NCBI GenBank assembly: GCA_037042915.1
Contig: CM073202.1
Coordinates: forward strand, 3,038,001-3,102,000
Reading direction: 5' to 3'
From: Auricularia sp. M13
Taxonomy: Eukaryota; Basidiomycota; Agaricomycetes; Auriculariales; Auriculariaceae
DNA: 64,000 nucleotides
A program made the translations under genes and the position numbers. The notes beneath the pieces are model-generated. The model did not search any database, was not told where the DNA came from, and saw only the letters and a program-made list of their open reading frames with translations. Below are positions 1 through 12,119 of this stretch, one piece after another (the stretch's first letter is position 1; each line of letters opens with the position of its first letter).

Positions 1-362
1 CTGTAGATTTGGATATAACCTTCCTCTTCTGGCTCTTCTGGTGTATCGCTGCTTGTCTGCGGCTGAGGCTCTGGCACTGGGACGGCGAACGTCGCCAGAT
101 TTGAAGAGCGTGGAACCTCTGGCACGTCGAAGAATGCATCGTCGAGTGGCTCGTCGCCGTAAATGCGCGCAAACCCATCGTCCTCGTCGCTGAAGTCTGG
201 ATCAGACTCGGAGTCGCTGTGCAGCTGAGGTGCAAGACGCGCAAGGCGCGCAACGGTCGCAAGATCTCTCTGCTCGCGACAATGCACTGCATTGCCCTGA
301 TGGTGAGCTACAGCTGAGTCCGTTGCGAAGTCACTGCGCAAGCAGTATTCACACGCCGGCAT
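1..362 (-). CDS. C2H2 zinc-finger protein N-terminus, transposase-like, cut by window edge
   Basis: The minus strand is open from an ATG at 362 to the window edge (120 codons, no stop). The first 28 residues hold a zinc-finger-like array: Cys4, Cys7, His20/His21 and His27/Cys28 (C-x2-C-x12-H spacing). An acidic Ser/Asp/Glu-rich stretch (around residues 50-70) and a Pro/Glu-rich stretch follow. This layout (one N-terminal finger, then an acidic linker) is what I know from the N-termini of Plavaka-type (CACTA-like) transposases of Agaricomycetes. The catalytic part would lie outside the window, so the family assignment is inference. It could equally be another zinc-finger protein. Confidence 0.5.
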   Translation of the reverse strand, partial: MPACEYCLRSDFATDSAVAHHQGNAVHCREQRDLATVARLARLAPQLHSDSESDPDFSDEDDGFARIYGDEPLDDAFFDVPEVPRSSNLATFAVPVPEPQPQTSSDTPEEPEEEGYIQIY

Positions 363-477
363 TGTGTGTGGAAATGAGGTTGAGAGGAAGAAAGAGGCCG
401 GGTATAACTGTAAATGACGACACTCAATCGACACTTGGAACTCGGACCATAACATAGCGACCGATACAGGGCCCGTT

Positions 478-519
478 GAATAATCGCCAGAAGATCCTGT
501 AGAATAATCGCCAGAAGAT
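478..519. repeat. 18-bp perfect direct repeat with 6-bp spacer
   Basis: The 18-mer starting GAATAATCGCC occurs at 478-495 and again at 502-519, separated by 6 bp. It lies in the gap upstream of the zinc-finger gene. No function can be assigned. Confidence 0.8.
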
Positions 520-1917
520 AGTATAACGCCACGTACAGCCGGCATACGACTGCGCAGTGACTGCGGAACTGGCCTCTCTGAAATTGGAAGTCCGGGGAAT
601 CTGCTTTATTAGGCGGCCATTACCATCGTACCTACCTACCGTCGACGTCCACATTGACGCGCATCCAGCTCACATTCGCCCGGCATTCTACGGCAACAGC
701 TCGTTGCTCACCGTCCGCCCATCGTTGCTTGCGACTTGCGTCCATGCGCGCTCTGCATCTGCGCCCTCGACACGCGCACTCTCGGTCTTTGCCCTGGACG
801 TGCCCCATAACACTCTCGACGCACTCGACGTTGTGCACAAGGATGTGCTTGCTGCCCCTAGCGACGGCCATAAGATTGCAGCCACAGGCAATGAGCCCGA
901 CCTGGAGTTTGCTCGGCCAGGGACGTCCGGCGGCGTATTCGCTCTCGCACTCACCCATCTCGTTTGTTAACCTTGACGTCGGCACCATTGCGTGCGTCTC
1001 GCCTCGATCTGCCCGTGAGTACTATCAGCTCTAAAATCCGACGTGGTTTGCCTCATGTACAGGTACTGACCGACCTTCCAGGCTTTGTTCAAATTTTGAA
1101 AGGCTGCGGCAGAATTCAGCTCAGCAGCGCGTGCACCTATCCCAGCTCGGCGAAAGTTTTTGAATGGTATGCATTACACCTCAGTCATACTCCGCGTTGT
1201 TCGCTCACGCATTATTTTGGTCATATTGATTAGGACCAAGCTCGCGCTGGCACTCACAGGCAGCGCCGACGCCAAAATCCGGTTCGAGGACAAGCGTTGG
1301 GTGCGTCTGATATACCTTTAACCGTTCAATAGCGCGCACAAAGTATCTGACACTGTCGGCAGCTCGTTTTTTCGCGTTCAACACAGGTTGCTCGCGATCT
1401 CGACGACCACGTCCGGACGCGCAAAGTCACGACTGCTAGAGGTGTACGGCATGCATGCCAAACACCTCCTGTCGTTGAAATCAGGGAGCAAGATGCCGAC
1501 CGGGTGCGGCTGCCTTGCATGCCGTCGTTGTGAATGGAGTCGCGATCAGCCCAACGACGCCTCCGCGCTGCACAGACTCGGTCGGAGGGCAATTCATGGA
1601 TGTACAGGATCCTGCCCTAGTCGTTTCATGGCGCGTCCTCATTGCGCTGTGCGGCTGGCAGCTCGGGTCGGTCGACCGATTCACCTCCCGTCCGAAAATG
1701 GCCGTCGTCTCGCGCAAACAGCGCAAAACCGCGCCATGGATCGCACGGTGAGTACGCTCATGGGGTGCAGCGACCCCTCCCGGCGTGTAAACGTGCATCG
1801 AGCGGGCGCTGAGGCCGCCGACTCGGTGTGTGTGCCGCGCGGAGAGAAACGAGCATACCTCTCGTTCGGCTTTTTATCTCGCTATTTCATGCTGTTATTT
1901 ACACTCAGAGCCCATAA
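520..1917. other. No resolved gene; possible decayed coding sequence
   Basis: Both strands carry open frames that overlap without clear intron-exon structure. On the plus strand there are intron-like gaps (for example GTGAGT near 1012 to an acceptor near 1060). The next piece, about 1061-1310, reads like VLTDLPGFVQIL and later RFEDKRW. That is weakly reminiscent of the middle part of fungal UBR1 proteins, and a clearer UBR1 N-terminal fragment lies just downstream. I cannot build an intact model. Confidence 0.25.
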
Positions 1918-2481
1918 TCCACGCACGCCGGCCGACGGGCTGAACAGGCTGCGCTACGCGCTCAAGATGATGCCGCGCACAAAGGGTACCAGCTCGACCA
2001 CGCGACGATGCGCGCCGACGTGCTCGCCGAGCTGTACGACGCTTTCTGGGGGCCGTACGCCCACTTCTCCCTCCCGCACAACATGCCCGCTATCGCGTCC
2101 AACACGCTGCTCTCCCAGGCGCAGCATCTCGCGCCGCCGGTCACGGAGCAGCCGTCGCCCGTGCACGGCCGGTCGTGCGCGCGCATCCTGGCCAATGGTC
2201 AGTGCTGCTACCGCTGTAAGTGCGCGAACCCAAGCTCGCATCTGGCGCGTTTCTTACACCCCATTGCAGGGCGCCACTGCCAGACCCGCAGTATACCCTG
2301 CACGCCCGCGTGGACTCGCCCGTGCACGCTGCTGACCGGCAGACGGCCGGTTTGGGCTCTGCGTCGTCCAGGTACCGCACCGCCCAGTCGAAGTGTTGCG
2401 GGGCTCGCAACTCGCTCGCGGGGCTGTCCTAGTGCTTGCAACGTCTCACGACGGCGACGAGCCTGTTCTGAATTGCAGTGA
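1918..2481 (+). pseudogene. UBR1-like N-recognin N-terminal fragment, decayed
   Basis: One plus-strand frame reads VLAELYDAFWGPYAHF, then about 60 residues later GRSCARILANGQCCYRC. Fungal UBR1 E3 ligases carry an N-terminal block of this form (LYDxFWGPYAH) shortly before the UBR box, whose first part reads like CGHxFxKGxxCYRCxxC. UBR1 recognises N-degrons and ubiquitinates them. Here the UBR box breaks off: an intron-like GTAAGT follows CYRC at 2216, and the rest of the cysteine array is not found in frame. The upstream sequence has a stop at 1915. I read this as a relic of a duplicated UBR1 gene; the match is from memory of the family. Confidence 0.45.
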
Positions 2482-2737
2482 GTGCGTCGCCGTTGTCTGC
2501 TGTTTTGACACGCCGGTTGCTGACCAAGGGTTCACAGGAGCCATTGCTCTCGCAGCTATAGCAGTGCCGGTCTAGCAGGTGGTTGGTGGGCGAGTCTACG
2601 AGTAGCGTGGGCCACGCGTCGTCGTTGGTGCGATACTGGCAAGTAATTCAAGGCTTGATCTCTTATGTTTGATCTCGTTTTCAGCACGGAACGGTAGATA
2701 TGGGCCTGGTTAACAAAATAGAGAATAAACCACTGGT
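2482..2737. other. Gap without a recognised gene
   Basis: A short frame contains CSECVAVVCCFDT near 2479-2520. It could be a mangled continuation of the UBR-box cysteines. Nothing else is seen. Confidence 0.3.
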
Positions 2738-3165
2738 TTACATTGGATGTGCAAACCCATCCACGTAAAAGCGAATGCTCAGATCGTCCTCTCTGTCCTT
2801 GATCTCCTGGCCGTAAAACGGGAGCTGTCTCAGGAGCCGCCTTGCCCTCTTTGCCATTCTCATTTCCCTTCGGATGTCCCTTTGGAGTCGTCGCTCCATG
2901 CGCGACAGATAGTCCGCAACAAGGAACTGTCGCTCCATGCGACACAGGTAGTCCGCAATCCTAATATCGCTGACGAACCCTCGGAACATAGCCAGCTCGG
3001 GATGGTCCCCAGCGACGATCTGCACTTCAGTAAGTAACATGTGTACAAGTCCTCTGTGCAACTGACGAGCATGACAGGCAGGAGTGAACGCAATTCTTCA
3101 CCACGCCACGCAAACATCGGGCGGGCGACCATCGCAATGTTGTAGCGTTCTGTGTAGTGCTCCAT
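2738..3165 (-). CDS. Hypothetical protein, 123 aa, two exons
   Basis: Exon 1 is 3165-3076 and exon 2 is 3019-2738, joined in phase 0 across a 56-nt GT-AG intron (3020-3075) with a TTACTTAC-like branch region. The ATG at 3165 is chosen because the frame upstream has only non-ATG starts. The product is charged. Its second half has many Arg/Met-rich repeats of the form RMERxxxxADYLxRMER and is probably helical. I do not recognise a family. It faces away from the DUF6532 gene that starts at 3301, so the 135 bp between them is a possible divergent promoter. Expression is unproven; the coherent splice is the main support. Confidence 0.45.
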
Positions 3166-3300
3166 GGGGACAAGGACGATGGCATGGTGCACTGATCTAT
3201 TAAGCTTCGTAGGGATTTCACAACACCGCAAGGTTGTTACTCCGCCCGTCGCAACTCAACCATCGACCACAGGCACCTCATCCCGACGAACCTCTATACC

Positions 3301-5289
3301 ATGTCCCACTCGCAGCGTGGAGCATCCAACGCCTCGCGCGGGGCTTCACAGAAGACGTCGACCTCTCGCCAGACTCGTTCCGCTGGGACGCAACAACATG
3401 AACAGCCAAATACGTCCACCCCTCGTCTTCCAACGTTTGGCAACCTTGCGGCATCCAACGACAATCTGGCTTTGCCATTCATGCACAGTACCGAGTCCTC
3501 GCTACAGATGCCGTTCTTCCCCAACAACGGACAGGATAGCGCCGTACAAGCGGCGTGGAATACCCTTATTAGTACGTCATTCGATTGTCAAAACCCTGAA
3601 CGAAACCATCCCATACTCAATTCTTTCCAGATAGCGGCGTGGATTTCAGTCAAATACGCCCACTACTTCGTACGCAGTGTTGTCCTTATAAGTGATCAGT
3701 CATGACTCGCATGCAGCGTCCAACCGAACAATCATGCAGCCCGACTCGGACGGCAGTTCGATTTTTCACGGCAGCAGCAGCCCAGGACCATGTAAGATAT
3801 ATCTTCCCGTTTCTCGGTTTGCTGATACAGCATCTAGTCCCTCAACCTTCGTCACCCTTGGTTCAAGAGGCGCAACAGACCGACGATGACGACGCTGCGA
3901 TCTTTGACGATGACGATGGCGAGCAGCCGCCGAACTTTGACCCGGAGCAAGCACCCTTGATTCGGGCCTCGCGCAAGCGTCCGCAGGTAGAGGTACGCTC
4001 ACAATTTGCTCTTTTCCTCGTATCAAAGCATTTTAGCTATCGCACTCCGAGTCGCAGCCGATACCCACCGCACGGCCAACTCAGAAGCGCAGGACGCAGC
4101 CGAGCAGCAGTGCGCAGACAACTGCGGCTCCCACTACGCCTCCTCGGACAACCGTCGCTGGCCAGGTTGCACAGCCCGTCACACCGTATGTCAATGTACC
4201 CAACCCCGGCAAGTCCAGCAAACCGCGCGAAAACCTGCAAAGTCCCGCCACCGCCGAAATCATCAAGATTGCAAAGCTGAAATACCGCGCGTGGGTCGTC
4301 ACTAATTGTGGGTTCGCGACGCTCTCTGCTCGCCAGGAGCAAGCGCAGCAGATCGTCGTGAATGTCTGCCAGACCGCCAAGAAGGGCGACTCACGCGCCC
4401 TGCGCTTCAAGGAGGACCCGCTTTATCGTCAGGTCGTGACGAACATTGTACGTATCGTATCGTTCGTGGTTTATGCTTGCCGTAGTAAGTGCTGAAGGAT
4501 GTTTAGATCGTGAACTGCACATCGCAAGTGCGAGGCGAACTCGTTCAGGCGTTCCGCAACATGGTCGGTGTGGGCTTCGACCTTCTGCGCTGGCCTCAGG
4601 AAGATGTCAAGTCCCTGGTTGCCGGCCTCTTCAAGACTGTCGTGACTGGCGTGGAGCTGCATAATAGCTACCACTTCCGCCAGCTCACTCGCCAGGAGCG
4701 GCCGTCAGGAGAAGCGCCTGGCCCCATCATCACAGTTCGCAAATCATTGCTTTTATGGGCAGCGCTGACCACCATGTAGCGCCAAGGGCCGTACCGTAGC
4801 AAGATGCTTGTTGATGCTATACGCGCTCAGTATTTCGCCGAGCACGAGCGCATGGCCACGAACGCGGACAGCAACGCCGAGTTCAACCCAATGCCGCTGC
4901 CTACTATCGCGCTTGCTGCTACTGCCGTGAGTGCATTGTCTATCGGCGTGTCTTTTTTCTGACAGGGCGATAGATGGAGGTTGCCCTGCGTGAGTGGCAG
5001 ACGGGAATCCACTGCAAGGGTACGATCAAGTTCTCTCACGACGAGTACAGCGGGATCTACGAGGCGCATCTCGCGGAGCTCAACAGGATGGCTGCCACCC
5101 ATCCAGGGGACATGTTACGTTGGCGGCGCTCCATGTATGCCGACTGCCGGTGAGCATCTATCCAGGTTCAGCTATGCGTTGGTTGATCTATTTGGCAGGC
5201 GCGGTGTAGCCCCAAAAGGGTCCTCGAAGGCTGCTGACGCTATCGCCATCCCCGCGTCGGAGATGGGTGACTTTAGTGATGTCGTCTAG
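3301..5289 (+). CDS. DUF6532 domain protein, 530 aa, nine exons
   Basis: Exons: 3301-3571, 3631-3669, 3717-3791, 3838-3992, 4037-4447, 4507-4734, 4780-4926, 4974-5149, 5199-5289. Introns are 44-59 nt, all GT-AG, and the joined frame closes (1593 nt). Residues 1-180 are low-complexity, with an acidic run DDDDAAIFDDDDGEQ. Residues from about 245 to the end match the basidiomycete DUF6532 fold as I know it: a helical region, a stretch like RQGPYRSKMLVDAI, then NPMPLPTIALAATA and a final LREWQTG segment. Function is unknown. The family is abundant in mushroom genomes and often sits near mobile elements. The intron at 4735 has an atypical GTTCGC donor but is required to keep the frame. Confidence 0.85.
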
Positions 5290-5642
5290 ACCGTACCGTA
5301 TGTCCCATCACTGCTCCCCCATTCCATGTGCCACTCTGTGCCTCGAGATACTATCCATGTATATTCGCTAAGTTTTTCTCAATGGTATTGCTTGCTGCTA
5401 TTTCTCTGCACTAGCATCCTGGACGGAGGTGGACCGGATTGTCTGCAGCCGATAATCCGGAGTCAATCTGTCGGGAATCCGGGCACAATCCTGGGCACAA
5501 GAGCTAGCATTAAGTGGCACATGAGTTCTGTGAGAGCTCTTCCTTGTTCAATATAGAACTCTCTGAGAGACGAGATACGGCTCTCTAGCGTCTTTCATAG
5601 ACGTGGCTCACCGCTATAAGCCGCTTTGACAGACATAACTCT
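5290..5642. other. Gap with palindromes at the 5' edge of a truncated NLR gene
   Basis: No gene is seen. The segment ends in several short symmetric sequences: TTCATAGACG at 5594-5603 with its exact reverse complement at 5689-5698, and a 10-bp palindrome CGCTATAGCG at 5711-5720. All of these lie just before homology to the other NLR copies begins (about 5730). Confidence 0.6.
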
Positions 5643-8191
5643 ATGCGTCACCGCCGCTATAGAGGGGGGGTTAACTTTGGCATCTATTCGTCTATGAAGT
5701 CGAAGAAGACCGCTATAGCGATGCCTTTTTTTACAGAAGTCATTTCGCACCTGGGATCCCTGCTTTCCGGGGTCGGCGAGCATTCCGTGCCCATCCGACC
5801 GCTTCATACTTCCTTCCGCGACTTTCTCACAAGGGCAGATGTGGTGCACTCCTGGCATGTTCAACCGGGCGATGTTCACGGCGTCATTGCTCTCGGAGCT
5901 CTTTGCGTCTTGAACAATTCCCTCCACTTCGACATGTGGAATTTCCCTTCTTCATATGTGTGGAATGGACACACCAAGGACATTGACGACCGTATGAAAA
6001 TTCTTCCTGCAGGTCTTTTCTACGCCAGCCAGCACTGGAGCTACCATTTGTCCATCTCGAAATCGGCTTCCAGTTTGCAGCTCGAGCTTCGCACATTTCT
6101 CACGCAAAAACTGCTGTTTTGGCTGGAGGTGGCCTCTCTTTGTGGTTTCATGGACAGAGTGGTGTCAGTGTTGCTAGTCGCCGCTTCGTTCTTCAAGGTA
6201 AGCAGCTCACTTGTTAAAGAGACCCATGCTGAGTACGTTTCCGGATAGCAATTTCAAGACGAAGATGTCATCGCGTTTATCAACGACGCCATTCTATTTG
6301 TCCGTCGCTTGATCGAGCCTATGTGTCCCTCGTCTGTGCCGCACATCTACCTCTCTGCTCTGGCCTTCTGCCCGACCACATCGCTGATTCGACGCACCTT
6401 TGTTCGTAGCAGTAATCTCCTCCCCGCCGTCGACGGCTTGGCAGCGGCGTGGCCTGTGTGCCTTTGTCCCTATCGTGTGTCATCTTTTGCATACTCACCC
6501 GACGGCATCCATATGGCACTGGGCTGTCGGGACGGAGATGTACGCCTCGTAGAGGCAGAGAACATGCACAACTCAGTCCTCCAACTCACGCGCGCCCCAG
6601 ACTATCCGCCTTTGTGGATTGCCTCTGTTGCATTTTCGCCTGATGGTCAGATTATTGCTGCTGATGCTGCTATGGGTGACGGCATTTCTGTGATCTTTCG
6701 GTGGAATGCTAAGACCGGAGAGATGCTCGGCATATCACAGGGGCACACTGACTATGTCCACTCTCTATGCTTTTCGCCCGACGGATGCTACATTGTTTCT
6801 GCCTCCTGGGACCGGACAGTTCGCCGATGGGATGCCAAAACAGGACAGCAGATCGGAGACCCACTGCGAGGGCATACCGACGGTATTCTTAACGCTGTCT
6901 GCTCCCTGAACAGCGACTTCATCATTTCCGCCGGTTATGATGCTACCATTCGCATTTGGACCGCGGATAATGGTCAGCAGGATGGCCCACCCATTTCCAC
7001 TCCCGGACGACAACCGATCCGAACGCTCGCTCGATCTCCAAACCGCAATCTCATCGCCGTTGGGTTGGAGTCTGAGGACAGCTCCTCTGTCTGGATCTTT
7101 GATGTGGAGCAACGCTGCTTTGTTCGCGAGCTTCTGCGTCAGCCGCAGAACAGTCTTCAGCGTATTGCTTGGTCCCGCGATGGGCGATTCATTGCATCTG
7201 CATCCAGTGGCATTATCCTATTGTGGGACAGTTTAGGTTCCAGCAGCCGTACCCTTTACACCCGCATGACGTCGACCTACGATATTGAATTTTCACCGAA
7301 CGGTACTCGCATTTGCTCAGCTCTCGGTGGTGATTTTCAGACTGTAGACGTTGCTGCCGCCCAATCGCAGTCATCGAAATACGATAAGGGTCGCGTGGAA
7401 TATGCTGCATACTCTCCCGACGGTCGATTTGTCGCCGTAACTTTCGGCGAGAAGAAAGTCCCCTATGTGTGGGATGCAGAAACCGGAGCATCAATCTCAG
7501 ATGATCGTGTTCTAACGGCCTCACTTGCTTGGTTCAAACCTGCCATGGATGGGCCGTTACAGAGCTATGATTACTCCGATTGGAATGATCGCAAGAAGCG
7601 CCGCCCACATGACATCGTCTCTGCGAACGGTCTTTGCTCCGCTGGAGTTTGGGCTAACGAGATTTCGATCTGGGATTCAACATCTCAAACTCTACTTCGG
7701 CCGAGCATACGCATACCAAGCGGCATGGTCACTTGCGTTGCACTCAGTCCGTCAGGGGACTGTGTTCTGCAAGGCAGTTCCGACGGTACAATTCGCATAT
7801 TTCACGTCGAAAAAAGCGCTGGTGGGCGATATTTCTAAGTATGAGGGAGATGCTGAAATATGCAGCAGACAACACCCCACTATCGGCCAAGGACTTGGCT
7901 TCAGGGAAGCAGTGCTCCCGTAGCCCGGAGGGCGAATATAGAATGTGTTATGTCTGGCCAGAGTGGCTTTGCGACAAGGACGGTCGGCAGATCATCTATA
8001 TCCCCAAGCAATATCGCGCCGGACTCTGGCTTCCGGGGCTGGTGCACATCTTGCACCCCAACCGCGAACCAGCCACACCGGTCAAGATCAACGTCTCTGG
8101 CGTGGCGCTTGGGACCGAGTGGACGAGATGTGCCGGGGCTTTGAGCGTGGTCGGGAACGCCCCCGTGTCCGAGCCTCTTTGGAACCATTGA
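5643..8191 (+). pseudogene. NACHT-WD40 NLR-like gene, copy 1, 5'-truncated (lacks NACHT)
   Basis: Exons 5643-6197, 6249-7821 and 7869-8191 splice to an open 816-codon frame. From about residue 30 it aligns with the two full-length copies downstream, but the whole N-terminal region and the NACHT with its P-loop are missing. Homology starts abruptly near 5730 at the motif HLGSLLSG. The WD40 region (FSPDG...WD units) and the C-terminal extension are open. In the last intron the donor is GTGGGC instead of the GTGAGC of the other copies, and the acceptor is a doubled CAG (7865 or 7868, both in frame). It could be expressed as a WD40-only protein from the ATG at 5643, but truncation by rearrangement is the simpler reading. 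Confidence 0.75.
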
Positions 8192-9249
8192 ACGCTTCAT
8201 GTAGCCCCGGAGCATGATGTTTGGATATGTCTTGCTGCCTGCACATAATTGAGAGTTCGCATAACGACTTTACTCGTCTGTGAAACGACTTTTGACGTTT
8301 GACAGTAAACAGCAAATCCACGCTGTTCGGGGCATTGACACAGAGTGGATACACAGAGTCCGACCTCTTGACGTGTCATGGACGTTCCGCGACTTGAACG
8401 CACCATAAATCTGCGCTCTGATCATGATTGAAACAATTGTGCGATGGGAATCTGAGATGCGCAGATTCCTCTCGGTCGACATGCTGCATGGCCCCATCCA
8501 GCCCCATCCAAGCAGACCCGCGGCCGGCGCGCATGCGTAGGAGATATAGTGGGTCATATATCTAAGCATCAATCCTGTATGCATATTTGCGACAGTTGGC
8601 AGCAAGAATTCGAAGCGAGTGCGACGCGCTGAGTTCGTCGCGAGTCGGCGTCGGGATCCTGAACACATCAAATCTGACGACGTCCACTTGAAGAGCAGGG
8701 CCAGTGATAGCATGTGTAAAAGCATCGAGCGGGAAGCAGACAGTCAGGGGGCAGAGAGCGGAGTGAAAAACAGAGTAAAGAAGCTAGATGACGCGCGTAC
8801 AGGCAGACTGTCGTTCGCCTGGTCCCTGAGGCATATGCACACAAGACCATCGGCGCAAAGCAGAGAAACATTATGTCAATCGGTCATTTCAAGACGGTCA
8901 TGCGGCGCCTTGTTCTCGCGCTGCAGGAGCCAACTCCTAGCGGCTGAGCGTCGCCTGGCCTACGTGGCAACTGATAACGGCGAATGTGTGACGCGCAGAA
9001 GAATGCACATCTCTGCAACTCAGTGGCACGTGGATCAAGGGGTATTGTGCAGGCCGGAGGCTGGTTGGGTCAGGAAAATGTTGAGGAGAAAGGAAGCGAG
9101 AGCGGAGTTCACACCCTGGCCGCAAGCAGATTACCGCGTGAAAGCATGCTTCAGGAATCCTGGTTTAACATCTTCACCAACTCTCATGTTCAGTGTGAGC
9201 CGCGCTACTGTATTGGCTCACGCAGAACCGAAGCATCCTCGCGCGTCAT
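8192..9249. other. Intergenic sequence duplicated at about 23.2-24.3 kb
   Basis: No convincing gene. A 224-codon plus frame (to 9293) is present but shows no domain. Around 8930-9000 the sequence is a diverged copy of 23930-23990 (shared core like GCCTACGTGGCAACTGATAACG versus GCCGACGTTGCGAAAGACAACG). This marks the start of the duplicated unit. Confidence 0.5.
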
Positions 9250-9289
9250 CTACAGTTCCTGACACCCGTGGTAGCGTGAAGCTGGTGTC

Positions 9290-11960
9290 TTGACGGCGCT
9301 CTCACTATCACCAACGCGGTGCATCCAAAGACAACAACAAAATCCATTACCGCCACCGTCGCCGCCCCCAAGCAGCCGACGTCCACTCCAACAGCCGTTC
9401 GACAGCCGACTTCGCGTTAACTCCACTACCAGACTCAGCAGCTGCAACACCGTCACGCACTCCTCCTGCATCGCCGACTGCCGCCCGTTCTCCCTCGCCA
9501 AACGCGACCGCTCCCCCGTCGCCTCGCGCACGATGCGGCTCTTCCCGCCCGCGAGCGCAATGCGGCATATGGGGGAGGTGCATCGCGCCCCCGACACGCC
9601 GGAAGGATTTGCCGACGGTTGCCGCAGCACGCTTGCCCCGACCGGCAGTCGCGTCAGAGTGCGAGTGCGAGCGTCCGCGTCGAGGCGTGCTGAGCTCTTC
9701 GTCCGCGTCGGCGTCTTCGTCTAAGACCTCTGCGGGTCAGGGGAGCGGCGGAGCGAGTGAGTATTTTGAGGATTCCTGCGATGAAATGGACAGGGTCAGC
9801 GCGTTGGAGATGGGATGCGAATCAAGGATCAGCACTGGCACCACGCCGCACGCCGCTCAGAGCAGCATGCTCTCCGCTCCAAGCAGCACACCGCACGCCG
9901 CGCGTCGCATGCCGTTCGTCGCTCGGGGCAGACGCGAGAGAGAGCAGGCGAAACGTCACGCTCGCCGCGGAGTATGCTGTCATCACCCTCACGGGCGTGG
10001 CAGCAGCGAGACAACATACTCTTGCTGGAGCGCGCTGTTGTATTGCTTTCATGGGCGTGAGCCGGCGAGCAGCGCAGAAGCTGCAGTAGCCTGCTTTCAC
10101 ATGATAGAAAGCGTTACTTACTGTACTCCGGGGCGATGCACGTTCCTACTCTCACCGCCGCCGAGCCCGACGCCGGCAGAGGAACGCGAGGCGGCCGGGC
10201 GCGCGGGCGAGTAAGAGAGTCGGCCTATATATGCAGCGAGGACAAAACCAATCAGCCTCTCATTTCACGGCACAAAAACAGCGCAGAAAGTATAGAAATG
10301 AAAAACGCACCTCGCGACTCCGTACTGTACCATTACGACCATATGTTCGTTGTAACGTGTAACGCTGACCTCTGAGAAAAAGGTTAGATACCAGAAATCG
10401 CCTCCGATTACTTATCGGAGCTCCATCAGATAAGATTTTTATGATAAGATGAACAAATGGTCGTAATGGTACAGTACACTGCTCAGATCTAAACTGGTCC
10501 TCGAGCCGCCCGAGACGCTGGGCCCACCTTGCTGTCCGGGCGGGATGTTCGATATGGCAGGCTTCCCGGGACGGGCAAGAGGTGACCGAGCGCGATGGCT
10601 GCCGGCGCGGGAGGGGGCGCGAGTGGAGAGGTGGGCCGCGCGCCGATGTCGAGTGTTACTTGTTGCTGCGGCGGCGTTTGCGCATTCCGGTCTGCGGCGG
10701 CGGCGCATACTAGCCTGCATCGACAAACATAAAGCGTCAGCAGAAGGAGCAAATGAAGGAGCAAGCAGAAGAAAACAAACGAGCGGGGTATATACGATAA
10801 GAGGGGAACATGGGTCAAATGAGGCGCGGAATGCGTCAAGAGTGAATTCAAACAGGATAAGCGGGCCGCGAGGCAACAGGAACGGCCTGAAAAGAGAATA
10901 TAGGGCGAATATGGCGCAGAAATGTCAGGGGGGAGCAAACGCACCCCGCGCCTTCGGCAGTATTAGAGAACTTGGTCTAGGTGGATATCGGGCTGAGCAG
11001 CGGAGCAGAATTGCGGTGAGCAGCCAGCATAGCGCAGATGCAGATTGCGAGGAAGCGGAAGCCGCGGACATGTATCGTACGTGGTTGTTCAGGGTACGGG
11101 TTCGAGGAATGTACGGTATGGGCAGGAGATGGAACAGCAGGCGCGCAACGAGTAATCGTAGCGGGGAACAAGGCTGGTATTTTGCAGACGGGCCATTAGC
11201 ATAAGCGTCATCAGCGGTGACGGCAAGACAAAGAGTGACGGTAGGCAAGGGGTAAAGATAGGATGGGGGCACAAGAGGAAGACGGCAGGGCGCGCGACGA
11301 GAACCGCCGCCTCGTCGGCGAGGACAAACGAGCGGCCGCGAGGTATTAAGGCACCACAGCTGTTGCTGCCACTTGGCCTGGAACTCTTCCTCGTCCTGGC
11401 ACAGACACCACAGACAGAACGGCGCGCGGTCGTTCTGCCAGCCGCAGCGCGAGTAGTCGAACGTCGGCCGGTCGGCGCGCACGAGCGCGGCGTGCGGCAT
11501 CGAGGCCGCAGAGTCGTGAATGCGGATACGCGCGTCGGCATGCGCCTGGTGCAGCAGCAGCGTCAGTTGAAATAGAATGGAAAAATAGACGCGTTCGAGC
11601 GCCCGGCGCGACCGAGTCTGTCGTCGAGAGCAACAGACCTCCCAACGAGCTGCTCCCACGTGCAGACGGCTCGGCGTCGAAATCGCGTCCGCGACCGCGC
11701 GCGCGTGCTACACCGCAGTCGCAACGCGTTTGAGTCGCACTGGCCTTCTGGCCGGTCATGGGCATGAGCAGCTCCAGAGGCCATAGGCTCGCGCTTATTC
11801 GTCGCCACAAGATGTTGTGCAATTTCCGGCGCCCGTCGTAGATATGAACTTAAGGACAATCGCGGTGTATTGCGCCGGCCACATGACGAGGAAGACAGGA
11901 TCAGGAGTGAAGAACGGTTGCAGCTCCGACAACAAACATCTTGCGTCGAAATCTAAAGCG
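9290..11960 (-). pseudogene. Zinc-ribbon family gene, copy A1, decayed
   Basis: Homologous blocks run down the minus strand in the order seen in the intact gene at 61037-62319. A 5' block at about 11830-11930 reads PAQYTAIVLKFISTT. A zinc-ribbon block at 11350-11560 reads RADRPTFDYSRCGWQNDR then FCLWC. A proline block at 10500-10680 reads ALGHLLPVPG. A C-terminal block at 9400-9775 contains RRVGGAMHLPHMP. The first Cys of the Cys4 set is replaced by Tyr, the proline block shifts frame, and the C-terminal block has an in-frame TGA after APPLP. I therefore call it a pseudogene, although the zinc-ribbon block sits in a 244-codon open frame. Confidence 0.6.
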
Positions 11961-12119
11961 GCGCCGCAGCAATTTCACAGCTCAGACGACGGGCTTGGAA
12001 CGGCCGTTCTTGATCTGAATAACTATGTGTTGGTTTAGAAAATGGTTATATGGCGGATTATCTACGTTCCAAGCTGAGGACCAGTTCTTGTATCCAGAAC
12101 GATACATACTACCAGCAAT

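Noticed and set aside
8619-9293. 224-codon plus frame as a gene
   Set aside because: No domain or introns, and the overlapping stretch in the other unit is not open. Likely chance.
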